In this document: positions 56,847 to 64,000 of the stretch, piece after piece
Layout: every line of letters starts with the position of its first letter
Position numbering within the stretch: position 1 is the stretch's first letter
Assembly (NCBI GenBank): GCA_963746315.1
Contig: CAVVAR010000004.1
Coordinates: 461,369-525,368, forward strand
Reading direction: 5' to 3'
From: Ga0077555 sp963746315
GTDB lineage: Bacteria > Pseudomonadota > Alphaproteobacteria > Rhizobiales > Hyphomicrobiaceae
DNA: 64,000 bases
Made by a program: the position numbers and the translations under genes
Notes under the pieces: generated by a model
Databases searched by the model: none
Seen by the model: the letters and a program-made list of their open reading frames with translations, nothing else
Told to the model about the DNA's origin: nothing

Positions 56847-57155
56847 TCAGTGACCATGCGAACTGTCGTAGCCTTCGATAATCACCACATTCCCCGTGGC
56901 GTGCGCGGCACGCAGAGATCTTGCGTGTGCGTACTCGGGAGAGTTCCAGCAATCGAGTGCCGTCTCGTAGTCCTTGAACTCCAAAATAACAGTACGGCCG
57001 GGCATGCTACCTTCCACGACTGCGCTGCGTCCTCCGCGTGTAACGAAACGGCCGCCGAATTTTGCAACTACTGGCCAGGCCGCGTCTTGGTAGGCCTTGT
57101 AGCCATCTGGATTCGAGACATCCATCTGGAAAACCCAATATCCTTTGTTTGCCAT
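56847..57155 (-). CDS. DUF1330 family protein
   Basis: 102 residues. 'KGYWVFQMDVSNPDGYKAYQ' at the front, 'FVTRGGRSAVVEGSMPGRTV' and 'ILEFKDYETALDCWNSPEYA' in the core, and 'GNVVIIEGYD' at the end are the standard DUF1330 (dimeric alpha/beta-barrel, ferredoxin-like) blocks. Function unknown; similar to small monooxygenase-like proteins. The ATG at 57155 starts directly at the domain; longer in-frame starts add non-homologous residues. Single gene. Confidence 0.9.
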   Translation of the reverse strand: MANKGYWVFQMDVSNPDGYKAYQDAAWPVVAKFGGRFVTRGGRSAVVEGSMPGRTVILEFKDYETALDCWNSPEYAHARSLRAAHATGNVVIIEGYDSSHGH

Positions 57156-57600
57156 GGGGCGGGCGTCCTGTTCGCAATTTGAGCTACCGCGCATTGATGC
57201 GAGCCCCGTCAGAAAAGTCAAGACAACACGGCGGGCGAGCAGGTCGGGCCACAATTGTCTTACTTCCCGCTACGGTCGCTCGCGACGCAACATCGGGCGA
57301 CTCTGGTCGGCCACCAACAATTCTTTGCCTTGCGCCTGAAAGTCACTGGCCGCAGTCCCTCCAGCTCTCATCCGTTCGATGATCTTCGGATCGGGACAGT
57401 CGCTCGACATCCGAAAACAGACCCGGTCATCGCACAGGCCATACATCGTGGATGAGGACGGACGGCGAGAAACTACCGGTTCACGGAAGCACAACTCGTC
57501 GCAGAGGCGGACCGATTTTCGCGAGCTTCGAGATCACAAAAAATCTGGACGACTGCCGCTCTCTTGCTGACCCGCTGCCCGAAGCTCGAGGACACCGGCC
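57156..57600. other. Gene-free stretch
   Basis: About 445 bases between two leftward genes. No supported frame or RNA. The promoter of the DUF1330 gene should be here. Possibly marks a former junction, since composition is uneven. Confidence 0.4.
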
Positions 57601-58854
57601 CTACGGCGCCAATGCCGAATTGAGCACGCGCCCTGTAGGGTCTGATGCGGACACCACCGGTCCTTCATCGAGATTGTAGAGATCGTTGCGGAACTGTATC
57701 TCGCCACTTTCCACCCACGCAGTAAGATAGACAAAATGCACCGGAACCGGGGTCTTGACCCTGATGGTCTCGGCTTTGCCGGATTGTGCCGTCTCTTGAA
57801 GACGGCGAGCATCCCAGCCGTCATTACCATCGAGGACCCATTCGGCGAGCGAGTAGAAATTCTGAACACGAACGCAGCCAGCACTATAGGCACGCTCGAA
57901 GTATCCGAAGAGTTGCTTCATCGGCGTGTCGTGCATGTAGACGATATGCTTGTTCGGCATGTCGAAGCGTAACAGGCCCAAAGCATTCTGCGGGCCGGGG
58001 TCCTGTCTGAAGACGAACCTCGTCGCCTCCGGCCCCCACCAGTTGACCGTGGCCGGATCGATCTCCTCGCCTCCGAAGGCAGAGAACACCCGAATGCGCT
58101 CCCGATAGAGATAGCCTGGATCCTTGCGCAGCTTCGGGATGAGCGCCGCCTTCGCAATGGTCGATGGAACGTGCCAATAGGGCAGGAGGTTGATGGCTCT
58201 GACCGACGCACTGACGACGGGAGTCGGAGTGGAACGCTTGCCCGCAATCGTGCGGCTGATCACCTCAACATGGCCATCGCGAATGCCTTGCAGCTCGAAG
58301 CTCGCCGCATTCATGACGATATACTTCCGTGCGTTGCCGATGTGTTGAATCGCATCGCGAACGCGCCGCAGATTGCGATCGAGTTGGGCCAGACGATCCC
58401 GGGCGCTGACATTCAGCGACCTCTGTGTAATGCCGTAGACGACACCTGTCCGCTCGAGGCCGTGGCGCATCTGATAGCGCTTGACGGCTGCTTCCAGATT
58501 GCGGTCGAACTCGTAGCTGCCAGTTTGACCTGCCGGAAGGTCGCCGCTGATCTGGAGACGCCGCCGCAGCACGCGCACGAGATCGTCGCTGTCTCCCGGT
58601 CGCAGAATGACGCGGCCCGGGAACTCGGGCCAGCCACCGGCAGCCTCGATCTGGCGATAACGCTCGACGGCTGCCGACAGATCCTGGGCGACTGCCCAGC
58701 TGATCCAGGGGATCGAGCTCGGTTGCGGAGGCGCGGATTTCTGGCGGGCCGAGGCGGGCTCTCCCAACCACATCAGGGCCAATGCTCCCAGTTGGGCGAC
58801 GGCCAGGCGGCGCAAAAGATGACCTGCTGGAATTGTGAACCTACTTTCCATCAT
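57601..58854 (-). CDS. Periplasmic L,D-transpeptidase (YcbB-like) with peptidoglycan-binding domain
   Basis: 417 residues. A Sec-type signal (RRLAVAQLGALALMWLGEPA) leads to a peptidoglycan-binding helix domain ('DDLVRVLRRRLQISGDLPAG', 'AAVKRYQMRHGLERTGVVYG') and a YkuD catalytic domain. The active-site block is 'IVYMHDTPMKQLFGYFERAY' followed by 'SAGCVRVQNFYSLAEWVLD', that is H-x(n)-S-x-G-C-x-R with the nucleophilic Cys. It makes 3-3 cross-links in peptidoglycan or anchors proteins. The start at 58854 (ATG ATG) gives a complete signal. Confidence 0.93.
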   Translation of the reverse strand: MMESRFTIPAGHLLRRLAVAQLGALALMWLGEPASARQKSAPPQPSSIPWISWAVAQDLSAAVERYRQIEAAGGWPEFPGRVILRPGDSDDLVRVLRRRLQISGDLPAGQTGSYEFDRNLEAAVKRYQMRHGLERTGVVYGITQRSLNVSARDRLAQLDRNLRRVRDAIQHIGNARKYIVMNAASFELQGIRDGHVEVISRTIAGKRSTPTPVVSASVRAINLLPYWHVPSTIAKAALIPKLRKDPGYLYRERIRVFSAFGGEEIDPATVNWWGPEATRFVFRQDPGPQNALGLLRFDMPNKHIVYMHDTPMKQLFGYFERAYSAGCVRVQNFYSLAEWVLDGNDGWDARRLQETAQSGKAETIRVKTPVPVHFVYLTAWVESGEIQFRNDLYNLDEGPVVSASDPTGRVLNSALAP

Positions 58855-58895
58855 ATGTAGAACCCGGTCACTGGTCGGTCGAAGCTACAGTCTCG

Positions 58896-60206
58896 TCACC
58901 ACATTGGAGGTGCGTAGAGAATTCCACCCCGCTTCCACAGGGCGTTGGCGCCGCGCTCCATACCAAGAGGACTCGCCTTCCCGACGTTCACTTCGAACAT
59001 CTCGCCGTAGTTGCCCACTGCGCCGACGACCTTGGCCAGCCAGCCATTCTCCAGCCGCAACTTGAGACCGCTGGCATCAGCACCTTCCAGAAGGCGTTGC
59101 TGATCGCTGTTGGTTTTGGGGCCGGCTTGTGCCGTGGCCTTGTCCAAACCGAATTCTTCAGCATTGATAAGGCCTGCGAGTGTCCAACGAACGATCTCGA
59201 GCCACTCCTGATCTCCCTGCAGCACTGCAGGTCCGAGAGGCTCCTTGGATATGACTTCGGGCAAGACCACATGCTTCAACGGATCCTCCAGGCTTGCCCG
59301 ATCGGAAAAGAGCGAGGATCGATCGGCTGTGTAGGCGTCACATTCTCCCTTGCGGTAGGCATCGACAAGCTCGCCACGAGATATAAACCTGCGTTCCTCG
59401 ACCTTGATCCCATGCGACGCGAAATAGAACGCCATGTTCTTCTCGCTCGTCGTGTTCGACTGCACGCAGACTGTGACACCGGCAAGCTGCTGCGCTGATA
59501 CCAAACCGCGATCCTCTCCGGTGATGAAGCTCTGACCGTCGAAGTAGATGGTGCCGGCGAACTCGAAACCGAGTTCCACGTCCCGGCTCATCGTCCATGT
59601 CGTATTTCGCGACAGCAGATCGATCGTGCCGGCGCTCAACGCTTCGAAGCGTTTCCCAGCGTCCAGGGGAACGAATTCGACTTTGGCGGGATCTCCGAGC
59701 ACAGCGGCGGCGACCGCGCGGCAGAAATCCGCATCGAGCCCGGCCCAAATTCCCGCACCACTCTGTTGCGCGAAACCCAGAAGCCCCTCGTTGACGCCGC
59801 ACACGAGCTTGCCGCGCGCACGCACCATGTCCAATCTCGAGCTCTTACTTGGTAGCGCCCCGGTGATGATCCTACTCGCAGGGACCGTGCCCTGTTGGAC
59901 TGACGACTTGGTGGCAGACGACGATGGCATCGTCTCTGGAGCTGGCGCCTCGGCTTTCTGTTTCTCTTGCTGAGCCGTCGACCGAGCCTTTCGGGCCGTT
60001 GCTCGCTTACGGCAGAACGATCTGCTGACTTCCTCGAAGCCACCTGGTCCTTGGCCAGTGGTCTGACAGGTGCATGGTCCGGTTGGACCGCTGCGGAGCG
60101 CGCACAAGCGGTAGCGCTGCTCTGCGTCGGATGGCGTGGCGCTCCACACCATTGCAAGCGCGACGATCCCCATGCAAACCGCTAGTCGGACAAAACGGAC
60201 ATTCAC
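58896..60206 (-). CDS. Amino-acid ABC transporter substrate-binding protein with Cys-rich N-terminal extension
   Basis: 436 residues. After the signal (VRLAVCMGIVALAMVWSAT) comes an extra segment of about 100 residues with five cysteines ('RLCALRSGPTGPCTCQTTGQ', 'SFCRKRA') and a low-complexity linker. Then follows a family-3 binding domain: 'LDMVRARGKLVCGVNEGLLG', 'GLDADFCRAVAAAVLGDPAK', 'LLSRNTTWTMSRDVELGFEF', 'WTLAGLINAEEFGLDKATAQ', like AapJ of the general amino-acid system. No permease or ATPase gene is near, so it is an orphan receptor or works with a distant transporter. Confidence 0.88.
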   Translation of the reverse strand: MNVRFVRLAVCMGIVALAMVWSATPSDAEQRYRLCALRSGPTGPCTCQTTGQGPGGFEEVSRSFCRKRATARKARSTAQQEKQKAEAPAPETMPSSSATKSSVQQGTVPASRIITGALPSKSSRLDMVRARGKLVCGVNEGLLGFAQQSGAGIWAGLDADFCRAVAAAVLGDPAKVEFVPLDAGKRFEALSAGTIDLLSRNTTWTMSRDVELGFEFAGTIYFDGQSFITGEDRGLVSAQQLAGVTVCVQSNTTSEKNMAFYFASHGIKVEERRFISRGELVDAYRKGECDAYTADRSSLFSDRASLEDPLKHVVLPEVISKEPLGPAVLQGDQEWLEIVRWTLAGLINAEEFGLDKATAQAGPKTNSDQQRLLEGADASGLKLRLENGWLAKVVGAVGNYGEMFEVNVGKASPLGMERGANALWKRGGILYAPPMW

Positions 60207-60569
60207 GACATCTGCCTCCCCTCGAGCACGTGGTCACTATGATAGGCTCCAGGCCACTTCTGGCTGGAGCCTAGTCCAGCTACCACACGCACCGGCCAAC
60301 ACAAACCATGGTGCGGCGAACAATTACGTCTCCGGCATGTCGCAGGCTCGAGATCCAGCCATCCCAAATCACGGCCAGTCCGATCCCGGGGCGCTACTGG
60401 CCAATTGTGATCGTCAAGATGTCGGACCACCGAGTTTTCGCGCCGGAGAGTCCCGCCCCGGCTCAATCCGCTAGCATCGCACGCTATCCCTATTCCACGT
60501 TTCCACCGTCGGTCGGCTCATCCGTAAGGCATTATCACGGTGGCTTGTCCGCTGAGCCTTCACTTCCGG
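60207..60569. other. Gene-free stretch before the IS256 copy
   Basis: About 360 bases between the binding-protein gene and the IS256 end. It should contain the binding-protein promoter. No recognisable gene or RNA. Confidence 0.4.
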
Positions 60570-61983
60570 GAGCTATCGCCAAATCTTGGTGACGGCCGGG
60601 CCGGTCAGGCGGCGGCGGTATCGGGCTGACGGATCGCCTTGGCGGTGACCTCCAACCCGTCAGCGAATTTCACACCCAGGATCAGTTTTGGCAACTGGGT
60701 ATGACCGTCGAGGCGGCGCCAGCTTTTCTGCGCGCCCTCGACCAGCTTGAAGACCATGGCGAGCGCGGTCTTGTTCGACAGGCAGCCCTTCGCGCGGATC
60801 GTGCGGTGGCGCACCGTTGCAAAGGTGCTCTCGATCGGGTTCGTGGTGCGAAGGTGCTTCCAGTGCTCGGCGGGGAAATCGTAGAATGCGAGCAGCGCAT
60901 CGCGGTCCTTGGCGAGGCAGTCGGCGGCCTTCTCGTATTTGAGTTGGTAGCTTTCGATGAACGCGTCGAAGGCGGTCTCGGCAGCGGCCTTCGTCTCGGC
61001 CATCCAGATCTCGTGGAGCGCACGCTTGGCCTTTGGCTGCTGGCTCTTCGGCAGCTTGTTCAAGACGTTCGCGGTCTTGTGCACCCAGCAGCGCTGCTCG
61101 GCGGCCGTCGGCCAGACCTCGCCGGCCGCCTTCCAGAACCCGAGCGCGCCGTCGGCGATGACCAGCTCCGGCTGCGCATCAAGGCCACGCCGCTTCAGAT
61201 CGAGCAGCAGCTCGCGCCAGTCGTGCGCACTTTCCCGCGCGCCATCGGTGAACCCGACAAGCTCCTTGCGACCTTCCGGTGTCGCGCCGATCAACACGAG
61301 AATGCACTGCTTCTCGTCTTCGAGGCGCGCTTCGAGATGGATGCCATCCGCCCAGACGTAGACGTATCGCCTGGCTGAGAGGTCACGCTTCTGCCAACGG
61401 GCGTGCTCGTCGAGCCAGCCGTCCTTCAAGCGGCCGATAGCGGAGGCAGACAAGCCCGCCGCATCCTTGCCGAGCAGGGCCGCCAGCGCCTCGGAGAAAT
61501 CGCCGGTCGAGATGCCCTTCAAGTACAGGACCGGAAGCAGCGTCTCGATGGACTTCGAGCGGCGCATGTAGGGTGGCAGGATCGACGGCGAAAACCGGAT
61601 ACGGCCGGGATCGCTGGCGGCGGCCTCGCGATCGCGTATACGCGGCTGGCGCACGGCGACCGGGCCGATGCCGGTCATCACCTCGCGCTCAGGCAGGTGA
61701 CCGTGGCGGACGACGCGCTGCCGCCCATCCTCGGTCTTGCACTCCGCATGCTTGGCGAGAAAATCGGCAACCTCGGCCTCGACCGCCTTGGCGAGCAGGG
61801 CCTTCGCACCGTTGCGTAAGACTTGCGTGAGTTGGTCGTCGAAAGTTCCTGGCTGAATCAGTCGGGTGACATTATCGTGCGGCACGGCATATCGCTCCTT
61901 CGGTGGAGAAGTGAGGTCGTCAAGCAACCCCACGATATGCCGCCTTCCCGATTCCCGCCGTCACCAACTTCCGGTCATAGCTC
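60570..61983 (-). mobile_element. IS256-family insertion sequence, apparently intact
   Basis: The ends are imperfect inverted repeats: GAGCTATCGCCAAATCTTGG then TGACGGC at 60570, and on the other strand GAGCTATGACCGGAAGTTGG then TGACGGC at 61983. One complete transposase gene is inside. I could not see a clear 8-9-bp target duplication. The left end is near-identical to the isolated end at 45893. Confidence 0.82.
60605..61933 (-). CDS. IS256 family transposase
   Basis: 442 residues, full length. Typical blocks: 'EVEAEVADFLAKHAECKTED' near the front, 'VRQPRIRDREAAASDPGRIR', 'YVYVWADGIHLEARLEDEKQ' (first catalytic Asp), 'ELVIADGALGFWKAAGEVWP' (second Asp) and 'EHWKHLRTTNPIESTFATVR' (catalytic Glu near the end). 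The frame is unbroken, so the element may be active. Different from the fragment at 37.1 kb. Confidence 0.95.
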   Translation of the reverse strand: MGLLDDLTSPPKERYAVPHDNVTRLIQPGTFDDQLTQVLRNGAKALLAKAVEAEVADFLAKHAECKTEDGRQRVVRHGHLPEREVMTGIGPVAVRQPRIRDREAAASDPGRIRFSPSILPPYMRRSKSIETLLPVLYLKGISTGDFSEALAALLGKDAAGLSASAIGRLKDGWLDEHARWQKRDLSARRYVYVWADGIHLEARLEDEKQCILVLIGATPEGRKELVGFTDGARESAHDWRELLLDLKRRGLDAQPELVIADGALGFWKAAGEVWPTAAEQRCWVHKTANVLNKLPKSQQPKAKRALHEIWMAETKAAAETAFDAFIESYQLKYEKAADCLAKDRDALLAFYDFPAEHWKHLRTTNPIESTFATVRHRTIRAKGCLSNKTALAMVFKLVEGAQKSWRRLDGHTQLPKLILGVKFADGLEVTAKAIRQPDTAAA

Positions 61984-62280
61984 GGGGGCTTCATGCGCCC
62001 ATCGGTGATGCATTATCTCGCCGGCCCGACGACGCAAAATCACTCGGGCGTTGCCACCTGTACCAAATTGTTCACTATCCACACAGCGAAAATCAATGAG
62101 TGGCTTCATTGTAGGTGTCGTTGAAGCAGCTGCACCGGTGACCCTCTTCGCTTCGCATCAATTGAAATAGCGAAAGTGGCGACGAGTGCGATGTACTAGT
62201 CGCCACCTTTGTCAGTAAATCGACCTCATGGACGATCGAATCCATTCTTCTCGAGGTTGTTCACACTATGCAGCTCTGAA

Positions 62281-63042
62281 CTAATTGAAGCCTCCAACCT
62301 TAAGTACTACGATCCGCGCACCAGCTAAATATCCTGGACCAAACTCTTCACGGCACCACAGAGAAACGGTACGCCCCTCCCCGTCAGGAACAAAGATGCC
62401 GCCATTAATTGTTATTTCGTGATGGTCGCGCGTGAATTCCGAGTAGCCACCAGTCGCACGACTTACCCCTAAAACCCCGCCAAATTCATCACGTAGTTGA
62501 CACTCGTTGACCATCGAGCGCTCATCGTTACCTCCGGAAAACGGAAATTGATTAGAACCAACTTGCGAAGCTGTCGAGAAGATTAGCCAACTTCCTGACG
62601 AGAGCCCCTTCGAAACCACGTGGGTAAATACTCCGGGGCCCCCGATCGGCCCACCGAGGAATGTCTCGCCAGCGTCTGCAAAGCTCGCAATGGAAGAAAT
62701 GCCTGCTGGGCCAGGAGGACCGGCTGGACCGATGGCACCCGCAGAACCGGCCGGCCCTGTCGCCCCTGTCGCTCCAGTTGGACCGATGGGACCTTGTGGT
62801 CCTTGAGGTCCTGCCGGGCCTTGCGGGCCCGGAGGACCCTGGAGCCCCTCGACCATGCCGACCGTAATTTGAGTAAATCCAGGTCCGCAAGCGGGCATCG
62901 CAAATAATGTTCCCTTGTTATTTGCGCAAAGTTGCAATGCGGAGGCGGTCGGTACGCTGGTGACGACTGCTAGGGCGAATAAACCGACAAGTTTTCCGAC
63001 GCTAAAGAGAGGCGGATGCGCATTCTGTAGGGTGTTACTCAT
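62281..63042 (-). CDS. Exported protein with collagen-like Gly-X-Y repeats
   Basis: 253 residues. A Sec signal (SVGKLVGLFALAVVTSVPTA) is followed by a short Cys-containing segment. Seventeen uninterrupted Gly-X-Y triplets follow (residues about 66-116, for example GPPGPQGPAGPQGPQGPIGP). A C-terminal beta-rich globular domain of about 135 residues ends it ('GGYSEFTRDHHEITINGGIF'). The Gly-Pro-rich stretch predicts a trimeric triple helix, with the C-terminal domain as trimerisation head. GGAG lies seven bases before the ATG at 63042. Probably a surface or extracellular stalk protein; the ligand is unknown. Confidence 0.85.
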   Translation of the reverse strand: MSNTLQNAHPPLFSVGKLVGLFALAVVTSVPTASALQLCANNKGTLFAMPACGPGFTQITVGMVEGLQGPPGPQGPAGPQGPQGPIGPTGATGATGPAGSAGAIGPAGPPGPAGISSIASFADAGETFLGGPIGGPGVFTHVVSKGLSSGSWLIFSTASQVGSNQFPFSGGNDERSMVNECQLRDEFGGVLGVSRATGGYSEFTRDHHEITINGGIFVPDGEGRTVSLWCREEFGPGYLAGARIVVLKVGGFN

Positions 63043-63277
63043 GGCATGCTCCACAAAAAAACGCTATTAGTTTCGGTGCGCAAATCCAACGTGCGCTCCA
63101 GAAGTATACGCTTATTCAAGAAAAAGTCTTGCTTGAATTGTGTCGTGGAAAGATATTGCCGTCTTAGGTGGAAATAAACGCTCTCCGCAATCTTGCATTC
63201 AGTGCAACTGTCATCCACCTGATGTCCGCTTGAATTGGCATTCCAGTCCGACAAATCACGTTGTCACACGACCAAGA

Positions 63278-63871
63278 TCATTGGCAGTCAGGCCAACCAA
63301 ACCCCCAGCGCCAAGGCAATCCGGTGCAGGGCGCACCACCGAGACGAACAGCCCGATAGATGACGTCTGCGATGCCTGCGTAGAGGAGGGCAACTTCGTC
63401 CGGCTCCAGGCCGTACTCGGTCAAAAGTGTGTGCGCGCGCTCCTCGCCTATTTGGCGCACGCACTGTCGTAAGTTTTCGTCAGCATGGCGGCGGACTTCA
63501 AAACTCGTCCTCGCATCGCCGCCCGGAGGTGCGCCTGCATGATATCGTTCGTCGTGAGCGGTGCAGCAACGCTCCCATGGCGGGAGTTCGCCATGGCGTT
63601 CAGCGAGAGCCGGAATATTCGAAGTCGCCAGACGCCAGACGGCGGACACCCCGCCACTACATCCATCGCTGACGAACGGGGCAAGGACAGCGCTCTGCGC
63701 CGACTGTGCTGCAATCAGTCGCGCATGTCGGCTCAGCTCGATTTTCAACTCCAGCCGATCGAGCAAAGTGCCCGGCTTGGGCGCATCTTCGGCTCGCACG
63801 TTCGGCGCAGCGGCCAACACCAGAGCTAAGAGCAGGAAAATGAGGTGTGCTGTGCGGTCTCTCAATGCCAT
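63278..63871 (-). CDS. Exported protein with a phospholipase-A2-like CCxxHD motif
   Basis: 197 residues. The signal (TAHLIFLLLALVLAAAPNVR) is followed by 'FVSDGCSGGVSAVWRLATSN' and 'LPPWERCCTAHDERYHAGAP'. The CCxxHDxxY arrangement resembles the active-site helix of secreted phospholipase A2 (CCxxHDxCY), and the DGCSGG stretch could be a calcium loop. The usual third Cys of the motif is Arg. A late Cys pair ('CTGLPWRWGFGWPDCQ') may form disulfides. Similar proteins are conserved in Hyphomicrobiales without known function. Alone, leftward. Confidence 0.72.
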   Translation of the reverse strand: MALRDRTAHLIFLLLALVLAAAPNVRAEDAPKPGTLLDRLELKIELSRHARLIAAQSAQSAVLAPFVSDGCSGGVSAVWRLATSNIPALAERHGELPPWERCCTAHDERYHAGAPPGGDARTSFEVRRHADENLRQCVRQIGEERAHTLLTEYGLEPDEVALLYAGIADVIYRAVRLGGAPCTGLPWRWGFGWPDCQ

Positions 63872-64000
63872 AGCTGAGCCAGGAGTTGCCAGGATGTCTG
63901 CAATCCTACAGTATATTTGAGGATCAGAGAAACTGCGAGACGTGGGAGCAGACTTGGCAGTGGGCTGGCAGCTTCGTTTGTCTCGAATGGCCGTGGGAGC

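Noticed and set aside
62640..62850. Collagen-type repeat region as a CRISPR or tandem DNA repeat
   Set aside because: The repetition comes from Gly-X-Y codons; no spacers or conserved direct repeats are present. No CRISPR array was seen anywhere in the window.

Overview
This is a high-GC window from an alphaproteobacterium, most likely of the order Hyphomicrobiales. The evidence is the codon use, a HolC gene beside tRNA-Thr, a TRAP uptake system, a PilZ protein, a cytidylate-kinase-like protein, a periplasmic L,D-transpeptidase and RmInt1-type group II introns. No marker fixes the genus.

Layout. 1-8.2 kb is ordinary chromosome: cytidylate-kinase-like protein, pyruvate phosphate dikinase, an M20 dipeptidase, a periplasmic RNase T2, a small unknown protein and a membrane-anchored Clp-fold protease. 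8.2-35.2 kb is a dense catabolic region on both strands. It holds two class III CoA-transferases, a 3-hydroxyisobutyrate-dehydrogenase-like reductase, an amidohydrolase, two maleate-isomerase/arylmalonate-decarboxylase-fold proteins, RidA, a DctPQM TRAP transporter, a two-domain AhpD-like protein, an LLM flavin enzyme, HyuA/HyuB hydantoinase subunits, a ThDP-dependent 2-hydroxyacyl-CoA lyase/oxalyl-CoA decarboxylase-like enzyme, a 2-hydroxyacid dehydrogenase, an acyl-CoA ligase, a cupin, ethanolamine ammonia-lyase EutBC and an FAD monooxygenase. I infer import of organic acids or N-containing ring compounds and breakdown through CoA thioesters; the substrate is not evident.

35.3-36.5 kb holds tRNA-Thr(CGU), HolC and tRNA-Lys(UUU). 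From 36.5 to about 62 kb the window is a mosaic of acquired DNA: an ArdC remnant, a 3' half of a tRNA-Leu gene, IS256 and IS4 scraps, two abutting group II introns (one with, one without its reverse transcriptase), HdeD, a frameshifted GltS, a decayed IS66 interrupted by an IS256-type end, an IS630 copy, then a one-strand cluster of exported hydrolases (class A beta-lactamase, M19-like protein, serine hydrolase, amidohydrolase, MlrC-like M81 protein, patatin, K+ channel). A 205-bp duplication carrying the beta-lactamase tail lies inside that cluster. An L,D-transpeptidase, a periplasmic binding protein, an intact IS256, a collagen-like exported protein and a protein with a phospholipase-A2-like motif close the window.

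The most notable observation is at 18.2-19.3 kb. The AhpD-like gene has one in-frame TGA exactly where the family's peroxidatic cysteine belongs (E-x11-C-x2-[TGA]-x3-H). It is followed 24 nt later by the loop of a perfect 6-bp hairpin that fits the bacterial SECIS rules. It is read here as a selenoprotein gene. A second pattern is that nearly all broken genes carry single-base insertions, and four of these sit where removing one base restores GANTC, the alphaproteobacterial CcrM methylation site. That suggests some apparent pseudogenes may be sequencing artefacts.
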